From NCBI GenBank assembly GCA_964481165.1, contig CAYZYC010000018.1, positions 1-30,172 of the forward strand: a DNA stretch of 30,172 nt. Direction: 5' to 3'. A program made the translations under genes and the position numbers. Shown piece after piece: positions 1 through 6,633 of the stretch; positions within the stretch are counted from its first letter, which is position 1; the number at the start of each line of letters is the position of its first letter. The notes below the pieces were generated by a model. It ran no database searches and had not been told where the DNA came from. It saw only the letters and a program-made list of their open reading frames with translations. Origin of the DNA: Zeimonas sp964481165 (lineage in GTDB: Bacteria; Pseudomonadota; Gammaproteobacteria; Burkholderiales; Burkholderiaceae_E).

Positions 1-2
1 CG

Positions 3-539
3 ACCGTGCTCGACATCGGCGGCCAGGACACGAAGGCCATCCAGGTCGATCCGGCGGGGATCGTCGAGAGCTTCCAGATGAACGACCGCTGCGCGGCGGG
101 CTGCGGGCGCTATCTCGGCTACATCGCCGACGAGATGAACATGGGGCTGCACGAACTCGGCCCGATGGCGATGAAGTCGACGAAGCAGATCCGCATCAAC
201 TCGACGTGCACGGTGTTCGCGGGCGCCGAACTGCGTGACCGCCTGTCGCTCGGCGACAAGCGCGAGGACATCATGGCCGGCCTGCACCGTGCCATCATCC
301 TGCGCGCGATGTCGATCCTGGCGCGTTCGGGCGGCATCCGCGACGAGTTCACGTTCACCGGCGGCGTGGCCAACAACGTGGCCGCGGTCAAGGCGCTGAG
401 GGAACTCGTCGAAGAGAACTACGGCAAGCTCACGCTGAACATCGACCCCGACTCGATCTACACCGGTGCGCTCGGTGGCGCGACCTTCGCCTATCGCGCG
501 GTCGTCGAGGAAGGCAAGACCGCAGAGAAACGCGCCTGA
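3..539 (+). CDS. bcrA: Benzoyl-CoA reductase subunit A, C-terminal part (5' end outside window)
   Basis: This is the C-terminal ~178 residues of an ASKHA-fold ATPase of the BadF/BadG/BcrA/BcrD family. In class I benzoyl-CoA reductase the A and D subunits hydrolyse ATP to drive electrons onto the aromatic ring in the cytoplasm. Visible motifs are the phosphate-binding DIGGQDTK at the very start, a CAAGCGRYL segment and an NSTCTVFA segment. The first cysteine of each of the latter two is expected to ligate the [4Fe-4S] cluster shared between the two ATPase subunits. FTGGVANN matches the adenosine-binding region. The reading frame is open to the window edge, so the gene is cut by the window and not broken. 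It is followed after 26 bases by a BcrD-size gene and then a ferredoxin, which is the Thauera aromatica order bcrCBAD-fdx. A 2-hydroxyacyl-CoA dehydratase activator is the main alternative, but that context does not have two tandem ATPases plus fdx. Confidence 0.9.
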   Translation, partial: TVLDIGGQDTKAIQVDPAGIVESFQMNDRCAAGCGRYLGYIADEMNMGLHELGPMAMKSTKQIRINSTCTVFAGAELRDRLSLGDKREDIMAGLHRAIILRAMSILARSGGIRDEFTFTGGVANNVAAVKALRELVEENYGKLTLNIDPDSIYTGALGGATFAYRAVVEEGKTAEKRA

Positions 540-565
540 ACGCAACCGCACGAAAGGAAGCGAAA

Positions 566-1408
566 ATGACTTACACGATCGGAATCGATATCGGCTCGGG
601 CGCGGTCAAGACGACGCTGTTCAAGGTCGACGGCGACAAAATCGAGTGGTTGGCCAAACGATGCGAACGCATCCGCCGGCGCGACCCGTTGTCGCTGGCG
701 GCGGAAGGGCGCGATGACGTCATCGCCGACGCGAAGCTGAAGCCGGAAGACATCGACTACATCGCGACGACCGGCGAGGGCGAGAACGTCCAGTTCGCCA
801 CCGGCCACTTCTATTCGATGACGACGCACGCGCGCGGCGGGGTGTACCTGCAACCGGGTGCGGCCGCGATCGTCGACATCGGTGCGCTCAACGGCCGTGC
901 GATCAACGTCGACTACCGGGGCAAGGTACTGGCATACAAGATGACCAGCCAGTGCGCGTCGGGGTCGGGGCAGTTCCTCGAGAACATCGCACGGTACCTC
1001 GGCGTTGCCGTCGAGGAGATCGGCGGACTGTCGCAGGCTTCGAAAGACCCCGAGAAAGTCAGCTCGATCTGCGCGGTGCTCGCCGAGACCGACGTCATCA
1101 ACATGGTCTCGCGCGGAATCGCCACCTCCGATATCCTCAAGGGCATCCACCTGTCGATGGCGTCGCGTATCGTCAAGCTCCTGAAGGTGACGGGCGTGAA
1201 GTCGGGCACGGCGCTGCTGACCGGCGGCCTGGCTCTCGACACCGGGCTGCTGGCGGCGATCCAGGAAGAGATGGCGAACGAGAAGGTCATCGTCGACGTC
1301 GTCAACCATCCCGATTCGATCTACGCGGGAGCGATCGGCGCGGCGTTGTGGGGCGCGTACCGGCATTCGAAGCTCGCCGAGCTCGACGAGCAGGCTGCGC
1401 TTGCCTGA
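566..1408 (+). CDS. bcrD: Benzoyl-CoA reductase subunit D (ATPase subunit)
   Basis: A 280-residue ATPase subunit of ATP-dependent benzoyl-CoA reductase, close to the length I recall for Thauera BcrD. The N-terminal DIGSGAVKTTLF (residues 8-19) is the phosphate-1 loop. VDIGALNGRA (103-112) is the diverged phosphate-2 loop that distinguishes D from A subunits. Cys130 in CASGSGQFLE and Cys169 in SSICAVLAE are the predicted cluster ligands. LLTGGLALD is the adenosine motif. The ATG is preceded by an AGGAAG ribosome-binding site. The product should pair with BcrA so that the two subunits bridge one [4Fe-4S] cluster and pass electrons from ferredoxin to the catalytic BcrB/BcrC subunits, which lie outside the window. 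The ferredoxin gene follows after 39 bases, almost certainly in the same operon. Confidence 0.92.
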   Translation: MTYTIGIDIGSGAVKTTLFKVDGDKIEWLAKRCERIRRRDPLSLAAEGRDDVIADAKLKPEDIDYIATTGEGENVQFATGHFYSMTTHARGGVYLQPGAAAIVDIGALNGRAINVDYRGKVLAYKMTSQCASGSGQFLENIARYLGVAVEEIGGLSQASKDPEKVSSICAVLAETDVINMVSRGIATSDILKGIHLSMASRIVKLLKVTGVKSGTALLTGGLALDTGLLAAIQEEMANEKVIVDVVNHPDSIYAGAIGAALWGAYRHSKLAELDEQAALA

Positions 1409-1447
1409 TCGCCTCCTGAAGAGTCACGAAACACGGGGAGAGTCCTC

Positions 1448-1693
1448 ATGGCACTGATGATCAACGACAACTGCACCTCCTGCGACGCCTGCCGGCCGGT
1501 CTGTCCGAACGAAGCGATCTCGGCGGGAGACGACATCTACGTGATCGATCCCAACCGCTGCACCGAATGCGTCGGTGCCGAAGACGAGCCGCAGTGCGTG
1601 CTGGTCTGTCCGGCGGACTGCATCGTGGATCATCCCGACTATCGGGAGACGCCCGAAGAGCTCCAGGCGAAGTACGAATCGCTGCACGGATAG
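1448..1693 (+). CDS. fdx: 2[4Fe-4S] ferredoxin, electron donor to benzoyl-CoA reductase
   Basis: An 81-residue low-potential ferredoxin with two cluster motifs. Cys9/12/15/19 form the CxxCxxCxxxCP motif. Cys38/41/50/54 form a second motif with an eight-residue insertion between the second and third cysteines, followed by a C-terminal helix rich in Glu and Lys. That insertion plus helix is typical of the Allochromatium-type ferredoxins that serve benzoyl-CoA reductase in Thauera. An extra cysteine lies at position 58. The start ATG follows a GGGGAGAG Shine-Dalgarno sequence. It is the last gene of the bcr operon and is followed 25 bases later by a strong hairpin terminator. Its expected role is to carry electrons from a 2-oxoacid:ferredoxin oxidoreductase or similar source to the reductase; that source is not in the window. 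Confidence 0.92.
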   Translation: MALMINDNCTSCDACRPVCPNEAISAGDDIYVIDPNRCTECVGAEDEPQCVLVCPADCIVDHPDYRETPEELQAKYESLHG

Positions 1694-1717
1694 GCCTGCT
1701 GCCCGGCGGGCTTCGAC

Positions 1718-1745
1718 GCCCCGGGGTCTCGCGCCCCGGGGTTTT
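1718..1745 (+). terminator. Rho-independent terminator of the bcr-fdx operon
   Basis: The self-complementary octamer CCCCGGGG occurs at 1719-1726 and again at 1734-1741, separated by a seven-base loop and followed directly by TTTT. This gives an 8-bp all-GC stem with a U tract on the + strand. It sits in the 51-base gap between fdx and the 3' end of the convergent operon. The minus strand has no comparable T run, so it is asymmetric and mainly serves the + strand. Confidence 0.85.
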
Positions 1746-2926
1746 CAGTTGGTGCGGCGTGCCGCCGCGCGTCGACCGCGCAGCACCGCGGAGAGCATCG
1801 TCGCGATGAACGCGGCGAGCGCGAGCGCATTGAGCATCCCGCCCATCGAAGTCCATTCGAAACGGCCGCTCGCGTCGCCGATCAGGCGGATCGCGACCGA
1901 AACGTGCAGCAGCACCAGGGGCACGTAGAACGACGGGTGGTAGGGCACCGACACGCGCAGCACCGCCGGAAAGATGATCGCTGCGTGTCCGAATACCATC
2001 GAGAACACGAAACCGAGCGTGAGCGCGTGCAGCGCCCCGTCGTACGACGCGGTTCCGGGAGCGAGCCCGCCGGCGAGCAGCACGATCGCCGCGCCGATCG
2101 CCAGCCACGCGTAGCCGGCAAGCAGGCACACTGCGATGAAGCGCGTCAGCCCGCGGCTGCGCACCGTGCGGCGGGCGATGTCCTGGCGCAGCAGCCAGGC
2201 AGCCAGCGCGAGCAGTGCGGCGGCGAACACGACGGCGCCCCACGCGCTGCCCGATCCGAGCAGCCCGATCGCGGTCACGACGAGGATCGCTCCGAACGTT
2301 CGTCTGGCAACCGGTGACGGCGGCAGGAAGCGCGACAGCTCGAGCCGTTCTCCGGCGATCGTGAGGATCAGGAACGCGAGCCACCACGCGACGATCTCGT
2401 GCACTGTCGCGCCGGCGGCCCACAATGCGGTCCCGATCGGCCAGCACGCCGCGCCAGCTGCGAGCGTGACGGTGAACATCGCGCGCTGGCGTCGCAGCAC
2501 GTCGAGCGACGCGAGCAGGAACACGAGTCCGCCGGCCAGGAAGAATGCCGCCGCCGCGCCTGCAGCCCCGGCGACCGCGAAGAGCCCGCCGATCCCGGCG
2601 AACAGCGGCGCCGCGTAGGCCCAGTACCGGCCGATCGCCACCGCACGTTCGAGCGCGATCACCACCCCGAAGAAGCCGCCGATCATCAGCGGACCGTGCA
2701 TGGCCGACGCGCTTGCAGCCACCACGGGCACTTCCCATCCGAGCCGCGCGAGACCCGCGCCGGCGCCGACGACGAGCCCGACGAAACCGAGGATCAGCAG
2801 CGGAAAACGCCAGCGCGGCGGCAGGCCGCCGCGCTGCGTGGAGGCTTCGGTCGGAGTGACGGAGGAGGCGGCAGGAGCGGTCATCGGCGCGGCGGCGACG
2901 CGCGCGTGCGCCACGGCAGCGTGCAC
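1745..2926 (-). CDS. Polytopic membrane protein, NnrS/heme-copper-oxidase-I-like (first copy)
   Basis: A 393-residue integral membrane protein with about 11-12 hydrophobic helices and no soluble domain. Histidines sit near or inside predicted helices in HGPLMIGGFFG, in HALTLGFVF followed by MVFGHAAIIFP, and in YHPSFYVPLVLLH. This layout resembles NnrS and other heme-binding membrane proteins related to oxidase subunit I, which are linked to nitric oxide metabolism in denitrifiers. I infer the family from layout and histidine placement only, so no reaction is proposed. The chosen start is GTG with GAGG just upstream; an ATG 42 bases downstream (2884) is an alternative. It is the last gene of the - strand run, 13 bases after the MIP18-like gene. 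A second, different protein of similar type lies at 4927-6258. Confidence 0.6.
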   Translation of the reverse strand: MHAAVAHARVAAAPMTAPAASSVTPTEASTQRGGLPPRWRFPLLILGFVGLVVGAGAGLARLGWEVPVVAASASAMHGPLMIGGFFGVVIALERAVAIGRYWAYAAPLFAGIGGLFAVAGAAGAAAAFFLAGGLVFLLASLDVLRRQRAMFTVTLAAGAACWPIGTALWAAGATVHEIVAWWLAFLILTIAGERLELSRFLPPSPVARRTFGAILVVTAIGLLGSGSAWGAVVFAAALLALAAWLLRQDIARRTVRSRGLTRFIAVCLLAGYAWLAIGAAIVLLAGGLAPGTASYDGALHALTLGFVFSMVFGHAAIIFPAVLRVSVPYHPSFYVPLVLLHVSVAIRLIGDASGRFEWTSMGGMLNALALAAFIATMLSAVLRGRRAAARRTN

Positions 2927-2939
2927 GCCTCGCGGCGGA

Positions 2940-3254
2940 TCAGGGCGACCACCCGAAGTGATCTCGTGCGAAGCCGGTCATCTTCTCGGGAGTCCACGGC
3001 GGATCCCAGACCAGGTTCACGTCGATCTCGGTTCCGGCAGGCGTGATGCCCTGGATGACCTCGCGCACGTTGTCCATGATCATGTCGGCCATCGGGCACG
3101 CTGCCGTCGTCATCGTGATGTCGACATGGACGGCGTTCTCGCCGACGTGCACCCCGTAGACGAGGCCGAGGTCGACGATGTTCATCCCGGCTTCGGGGTC
3201 GTCTACCATTCGCAGTGCTTCACGTATGGCGTCGTCGTCGGGCATCGTGTTCAT
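2940..3254 (-). CDS. MIP18/DUF59 family Fe-S assembly protein (SufT/PaaD-like)
   Basis: A 104-residue single-domain protein of the MIP18 (DUF59) family. Visible family marks are the VDDPEAGMNIVDLGLVY segment (residues 17-33) and the TTAACPMADMI segment with Cys53, the conserved cysteine of the family. A C-terminal VWDPPWTPEKM follows. Members help mature iron-sulfur proteins (SufT) or a specific oxygenase (PaaD). No Suf genes or paaABCE are nearby. It sits between the tandem GNAT (27 bases away) and a polytopic membrane protein (13 bases away) in a run containing a hemerythrin-like and a DUF2249 protein. A role in keeping or repairing Fe-S clusters, possibly those of benzoyl-CoA reductase, is inference. 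Confidence 0.85.
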   Translation of the reverse strand: MNTMPDDDAIREALRMVDDPEAGMNIVDLGLVYGVHVGENAVHVDITMTTAACPMADMIMDNVREVIQGITPAGTEIDVNLVWDPPWTPEKMTGFARDHFGWSP

Positions 3255-3281
3255 CGGTGTCGCTGCCTGGTCGGGTTTCGT

Positions 3282-4295
3282 TCAGGCGAAGCGTCGCATG
3301 AAAGCGATGCGCTGGGCCGGAATGAAACCGACGTCGTAGAGGAATCCCTGCAGCGCGAAGTCCGCCGGTGCCACCGAGGTGTCGACCCGTTCGACGTGCA
3401 GCGCCCCGAGATTGACGAACAGCTGCGAGAGCAATGCACGCCCCACGCCGCGTCCGGAGTACGCTGGATCGACGCCGATCGTGTCGATGACGGCGACCGG
3501 TTGGGTTCGGCCGAAATCGCCCAGGTCCACGCGCGCCATCAGGAAGCCGATGATCACGTCGTCGACCCGCGCGGTGAGCGAAACGCGGATCGCCGAATCG
3601 GCGGAGGTCTCGGCGAACTTGTTCGCCATGTACTCTTCGCGATTGCGTCCGGTGATCGCGCGATCGATGCGCACGATGTCGCGCAGGTCGCCGGCGCTCA
3701 TCGCCCGCACGTCGGCGGTATCGCGCGCGAGCCGCTCGAAATCGTTGTTCTCTTCGCCGCCGAAGTTGATCTCCTGCGAAGGGCCTGTGCCGACGGGAAT
3801 GCTGACCAGGTCGTCGCGTTCGGGAGCGTATGCGCCGCCGTCGACCGCGCACTCCAGGATCTGGTCGGGGGCGCGCTCGAAGCCCATTGCGCTCATCCAG
3901 CGCAGCATCGGCAGGTCGTCCCAGCGCGCCTGCGTGCGCAGGGCGGCGATGCCGTGGCGTCCCGCCCAGGTCGACAGCGCGTCGAACAACTGGCGGCCGA
4001 TGCCGAAGCTCTGCACGTCGCCGCGCACGCCGATCGCTTCGAGCCGCAGTTCGGGCTTGCTCGTGCCGAACTCGCCCTCGAGCACGCGCGCGAGGATGTA
4101 ACCGGCGAGGCCCTTCTGGTCGATCGCGGCGAACTGCGCGTGCAGTTTCGGCTCGCGACGTGCCGACTGCAGCCGGCGTTCGAAGTACGGGCGCCGCGAC
4201 TGGCCTTCGACGGCGGTGTCGATGGCCACCACTTCGTCGAGGTCGCTGGCAGCCAGCGGGCGGATCTCGGCACGTAGCGCAGTGGCGACTTGCAT
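3282..4295 (-). CDS. Tandem GNAT-family N-acetyltransferase (two GNAT domains)
   Basis: A 337-residue protein made of two GNAT domains in a row. The first spans about residues 8-150, with an acetyl-CoA loop QSFGIG (95-100). The second spans about 195-335, with SGRGVG (280-285). Both halves begin with the same pattern (DL-x2-[VI]-V-x-ID, then G-x2-R) and share a G(E/D)FG segment, so they look like an internal duplication. The same signature recurs in the single GNAT encoded at 14681-15397. GNAT enzymes transfer acetyl groups to small-molecule amines or lysines; the substrate cannot be read here. Its place between hemerythrin-like and Fe-S assembly genes in an aromatic-acid operon suggests a regulatory or detoxifying acetylation. 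By analogy with R. palustris BadL, aminobenzoates are candidate substrates. AAGGGAA precedes the ATG. Confidence 0.85.
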   Translation of the reverse strand: MQVATALRAEIRPLAASDLDEVVAIDTAVEGQSRRPYFERRLQSARREPKLHAQFAAIDQKGLAGYILARVLEGEFGTSKPELRLEAIGVRGDVQSFGIGRQLFDALSTWAGRHGIAALRTQARWDDLPMLRWMSAMGFERAPDQILECAVDGGAYAPERDDLVSIPVGTGPSQEINFGGEENNDFERLARDTADVRAMSAGDLRDIVRIDRAITGRNREEYMANKFAETSADSAIRVSLTARVDDVIIGFLMARVDLGDFGRTQPVAVIDTIGVDPAYSGRGVGRALLSQLFVNLGALHVERVDTSVAPADFALQGFLYDVGFIPAQRIAFMRRFA

Positions 4296-4328
4296 CGGTA
4301 TTCCCTTTATGAGGAGTTTCGCGCCGGC

Positions 4329-4823
4329 TCAACCGGCGGCGTAGGCGAACGCGAGTTCGCGGTCGGTTTCTTCGTCGAGCAGGTCCTCGAGGAGCGGCAG
4401 CAGCGCCATCGTTTCCTTCTGGATGTGCGCGACCTGGCGTTCGACCATCTCCGCTACGCCGACTTTCAACTGTGTCCAGCCGGCGTCATCGAGCGTGCCC
4501 GCGGCGGCCGAGCGCGCCAGCGGCAGCAGCGTTTCGGACGCCTCGCGGATCGCCTGGTGTTCTTCGGCAAGCAGTTCGGCGATGTCGCCTTCGCCGGCTT
4601 CGGCCATCCGCGTGAACAGCTCGTTCTCTTCGAAATCGAAGTGCCGCCCGATGTCCTGCTCGAGGTGACGGGCGAAGCTGCCGGCGAGCTTCCCCAGTTC
4701 GGGGTCGCGGCTCGCGGCGGTGCGCGGCGCGCGCGCGAAAGCCTGTTCGACCTTGCCGAGCAGATCGAGGTTCGTTCGGTGCTCTTCGTCGAGCGCGTGG
4801 CTCACCTGGCTGCTGAAATTCAT
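4329..4823 (-). CDS. Hemerythrin-like (HHE domain) protein
   Basis: A 164-residue all-helical protein with the ligand pattern of a non-heme di-iron hemerythrin domain. His15 lies in LDEEHRTN, His53 in FARHLEQD, His61 and Glu65 in HFDFEENELF, His89 in AEEHQAI, and His133 and Glu137 in HIQKETMALLP. Such domains bind O2 or NO, or act in NO sensing and in repair of NO-damaged iron centres (as in the YtfE/RIC type). No extra domain is fused. A GGAGC Shine-Dalgarno precedes the ATG. It is the first gene after a 103-base gap containing a FNR/DNR-type box, so it probably opens an anaerobically or NO-induced transcript running through the GNAT, MIP18 and membrane-protein genes. Confidence 0.88.
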   Translation of the reverse strand: MNFSSQVSHALDEEHRTNLDLLGKVEQAFARAPRTAASRDPELGKLAGSFARHLEQDIGRHFDFEENELFTRMAEAGEGDIAELLAEEHQAIREASETLLPLARSAAAGTLDDAGWTQLKVGVAEMVERQVAHIQKETMALLPLLEDLLDEETDRELAFAYAAG

Positions 4824-4852
4824 TGGTGCTCCGGAAGCGGTATCGCTTTGCC

Positions 4853-4858
4853 AGAGTA
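4853..4858 (-). promoter_or_regulatory. Possible -10 element of the hemerythrin-gene promoter
   Basis: On the minus strand these bases read TACTCT, which keeps the TAnnnT core of a sigma-70 -10 box. A start about seven bases downstream would fall near 4846, giving a leader of about 23 bases. The 22-base gap between this hexamer and the FNR-type box upstream is exactly the class II geometry. The hexamer itself is weak evidence; the spacing is what supports it. Confidence 0.45.
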
Positions 4859-4880
4859 CGCAGGTCGCCGAAAACGGCCA

Positions 4881-4894
4881 TTGATGCGAGTCAA
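4881..4894 (-). promoter_or_regulatory. FNR/DNR-type (CRP/FNR family) binding box
   Basis: The sequence reads TTGAT-GCGA-GTCAA. This equals the FNR consensus TTGAT-N4-ATCAA with one change, and fits the DNR/NnrR variant with GTCAA. It lies in the non-coding gap upstream of the hemerythrin-like gene. Its centre (4887.5) is 41.5 bases upstream of a start predicted from the -10 at 4853-4858, the usual position for activation by this family. It predicts induction by oxygen limitation or by NO/nitrate. Confidence 0.7.
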
Positions 4895-4926
4895 GCTGCC
4901 GCCTGCGGCCCCCGGATCGCTGTGCT

Positions 4927-6258
4927 TCAGGCCGCGGGAGCCGAGCCGGCGCTCCTGGCGGCCGGCGCCGGGGCGGCCATGCGGCGCAGCAGGATCGAGT
5001 AGAACGCGGCGAACGCGATCGCGCCGGCAGTGCCGACGAGTGCGCCGAGAACGACCAGCCATCCCGAGTCGACGGCGACCGCGCCGGCCAGCAGCCCCAG
5101 CGCGATCAGGTGGCATGCGAAATGCACGGCGAGCGGCCGATCGGCAGTCAGCGAAGACGGCGTGCGCGGCAGTTTCGTTCCCGGAGCCTTGTGCATCGAC
5201 GCGAGGAACGGGAGGATTCGCTGCAGCATCCCCAGCACGAGCGTCAGCAGCCAGCCGGGAACGAGCGCGATTCCGAACAGCATCGGCAGCCCGTCCCACG
5301 GCACACCGGCGACCCAGGCGAACGCGATCACGAGCACTCCCACCAGCAGCCCCCAGGCGATGCGCACGAGACGGAACGAACGTCCGAGCTCGCGACGCAT
5401 CCCGGTGCGCAGCGCACTGGTGGTCAGATGCAGGTGGATCGCGACCGCGATGCCGGCTGCGGCGATCGCCGCCAGCCGCAGCGCCTGCGATGCGACGCCG
5501 AAGGCCGCTACGGCAGCCAGCACGAGCGCGAACGCGGCCAGGCCTGCCGAGAGCCGGATCCGCTGCTCGTCGGGTGCGGCCGACAACGCGAACATCGGCA
5601 CCAGGATGTACGCCAGCCCCAGCGCCAGCATCCCCATGAATCCGAATGCTGCGAAGGCCACGTGCAGGGCGAGTGCCGTGTCGCGGCCGAACAGCGGCCA
5701 GCCCAGGTACGCGTACACGAGCGAGACGGCGCTCAGCAGGACGACGGCGAGCGACGCCAGGGCGAGCCACGCGTGGGCGACGATTCCCGCCATGCCGCGG
5801 GCACCGATCAGGTTGCGCGCCGTCAGCAGCGCGTAGCCGAGCAGTCCGATCACGACGGCGACCGCGCCGAACGCGAGCAGGTGCGTTTCGGCGATCCCCA
5901 TGCCCAGGGTCAGCGCGGCGACCCCCGGCGTGTAGATCCACCAGATCAGCGCCGGGCCGCGTGTCGAACGCACCGCCTGGCGCGTTGCCACGGGCATCAA
6001 CTGCAGGCTCGCGCCGATGGCGGTCATCGCCAGCACGCCGAGCGTGACCAGGTGCAAGGCCGCCAGCGGCCAGCCGAGCCCGCCGGCGAATCGGGGCACA
6101 GCGAACGGGTCCGCCAGCAACGCGAGCCAGCCGAGCACGTGGAACGCCGCCGCCGCTCCGAAATAGCGCAGCGGAATCGATGCGGGCAGCAGGCGGCTGG
6201 TGGCGCCGGAAAGGAAAGTGCCGGCGAGCTTCGTGGCCGGTTTGCGAACGGTGTTCAC
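4927..6258 (-). CDS. Polytopic membrane protein, NnrS/heme-copper-oxidase-I-like (second copy)
   Basis: A 443-residue membrane protein with about 12 hydrophobic helices. Helix-associated histidines occur in FHVLGWLALL, in HLVTLGVLAMTAIGASLQLM, in ALHVAFAAFGFMGMLALG and in HFACHLIALG. The histidine-plus-glycine helices resemble NnrS and oxidase subunit I-like proteins of denitrifying bacteria, which suggests heme binding and a link to NO or oxygen metabolism. No quinol, copper or proton-channel residues could be assigned, so an enzyme reaction is not claimed. The start is GTG, overlapping the stop of the DUF2249 gene as GTGA, so the two are translationally coupled. The tail is Ala/Pro rich. 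It is only distantly similar to the copy at 1745-2926, which suggests two roles and not a recent duplication. Confidence 0.6.
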   Translation of the reverse strand: MNTVRKPATKLAGTFLSGATSRLLPASIPLRYFGAAAAFHVLGWLALLADPFAVPRFAGGLGWPLAALHLVTLGVLAMTAIGASLQLMPVATRQAVRSTRGPALIWWIYTPGVAALTLGMGIAETHLLAFGAVAVVIGLLGYALLTARNLIGARGMAGIVAHAWLALASLAVVLLSAVSLVYAYLGWPLFGRDTALALHVAFAAFGFMGMLALGLAYILVPMFALSAAPDEQRIRLSAGLAAFALVLAAVAAFGVASQALRLAAIAAAGIAVAIHLHLTTSALRTGMRRELGRSFRLVRIAWGLLVGVLVIAFAWVAGVPWDGLPMLFGIALVPGWLLTLVLGMLQRILPFLASMHKAPGTKLPRTPSSLTADRPLAVHFACHLIALGLLAGAVAVDSGWLVVLGALVGTAGAIAFAAFYSILLRRMAAPAPAARSAGSAPAA

Positions 6259-6533
6259 GCTGCGCGGGTCAGTCGAAGCCGTACTTCACCCGGTTCGCCG
6301 TCGATGGTGAGCGCGTTCCACCCCAGTTCGGCCAGTTCGGGGTAGAGCATCTGCGGATCGCGATCCAGGTGTGCAATGACCGCAGTGTCGTCGTCGATCG
6401 AACGTACGAGCGTGAGGATCGCGACCATCGGTTGCGGCGGCTGCATGCCGCGCACGTCGATGTGGACTCCGTCTTCGCCGGACCAGCGCCTGCCGGGCGT
6501 GCCGGAGCGGTTGGCGGACCCGTGTTCGCTCAT
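6255..6533 (-). CDS. DUF2249 domain protein (TusA/SirA-like fold)
   Basis: A 92-residue protein whose residues about 22-90 match the DUF2249 pattern: HIDVRGMQPPQPM near the start, an acidic-aliphatic middle, HLDRDPQMLYPELAELGW, and a final strand RLRLTR. DUF2249 domains have a TusA-like fold and often occur next to or fused with hemerythrin domains and near nitric-oxide and oxidase genes; their biochemical role is not settled. The cysteine typical of TusA proteins is replaced by Gly-Met here, so sulfur transfer is unlikely. Its stop overlaps the GTG of the following membrane protein. It is separated from the upstream CoA ligase by 100 bases, in which I could not see a clear promoter. Confidence 0.82.
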   Translation of the reverse strand: MSEHGSANRSGTPGRRWSGEDGVHIDVRGMQPPQPMVAILTLVRSIDDDTAVIAHLDRDPQMLYPELAELGWNALTIDGEPGEVRLRLTRAA

Positions 6534-6633
6534 CGAATCCCCGTCTTCGGATCGGTGGCAGCGCGCGTCCGCTTCGGAACGGGCGCGCCGTGGAACGCAC
6601 GAGGGTAGCAGAGCCGATGGCGCGAGGACGCGA

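Noticed and set aside
3..1408. BcrA/BcrD as activators of 2-hydroxyacyl-CoA dehydratase, or as Bzd-type reductase subunits
   Set aside because: Two consecutive ATPase subunits followed by an Allochromatium-type ferredoxin match the bcrCBAD-fdx order. Dehydratase activators occur singly, and bzd clusters carry a different gene order.
2700..4277. 525-codon open frame on the plus strand opposite the MIP18 and tandem GNAT genes
   Set aside because: The translation has no recognisable fold, and the opposite strand carries two recognisable proteins with ribosome-binding sites and tight operon spacing.
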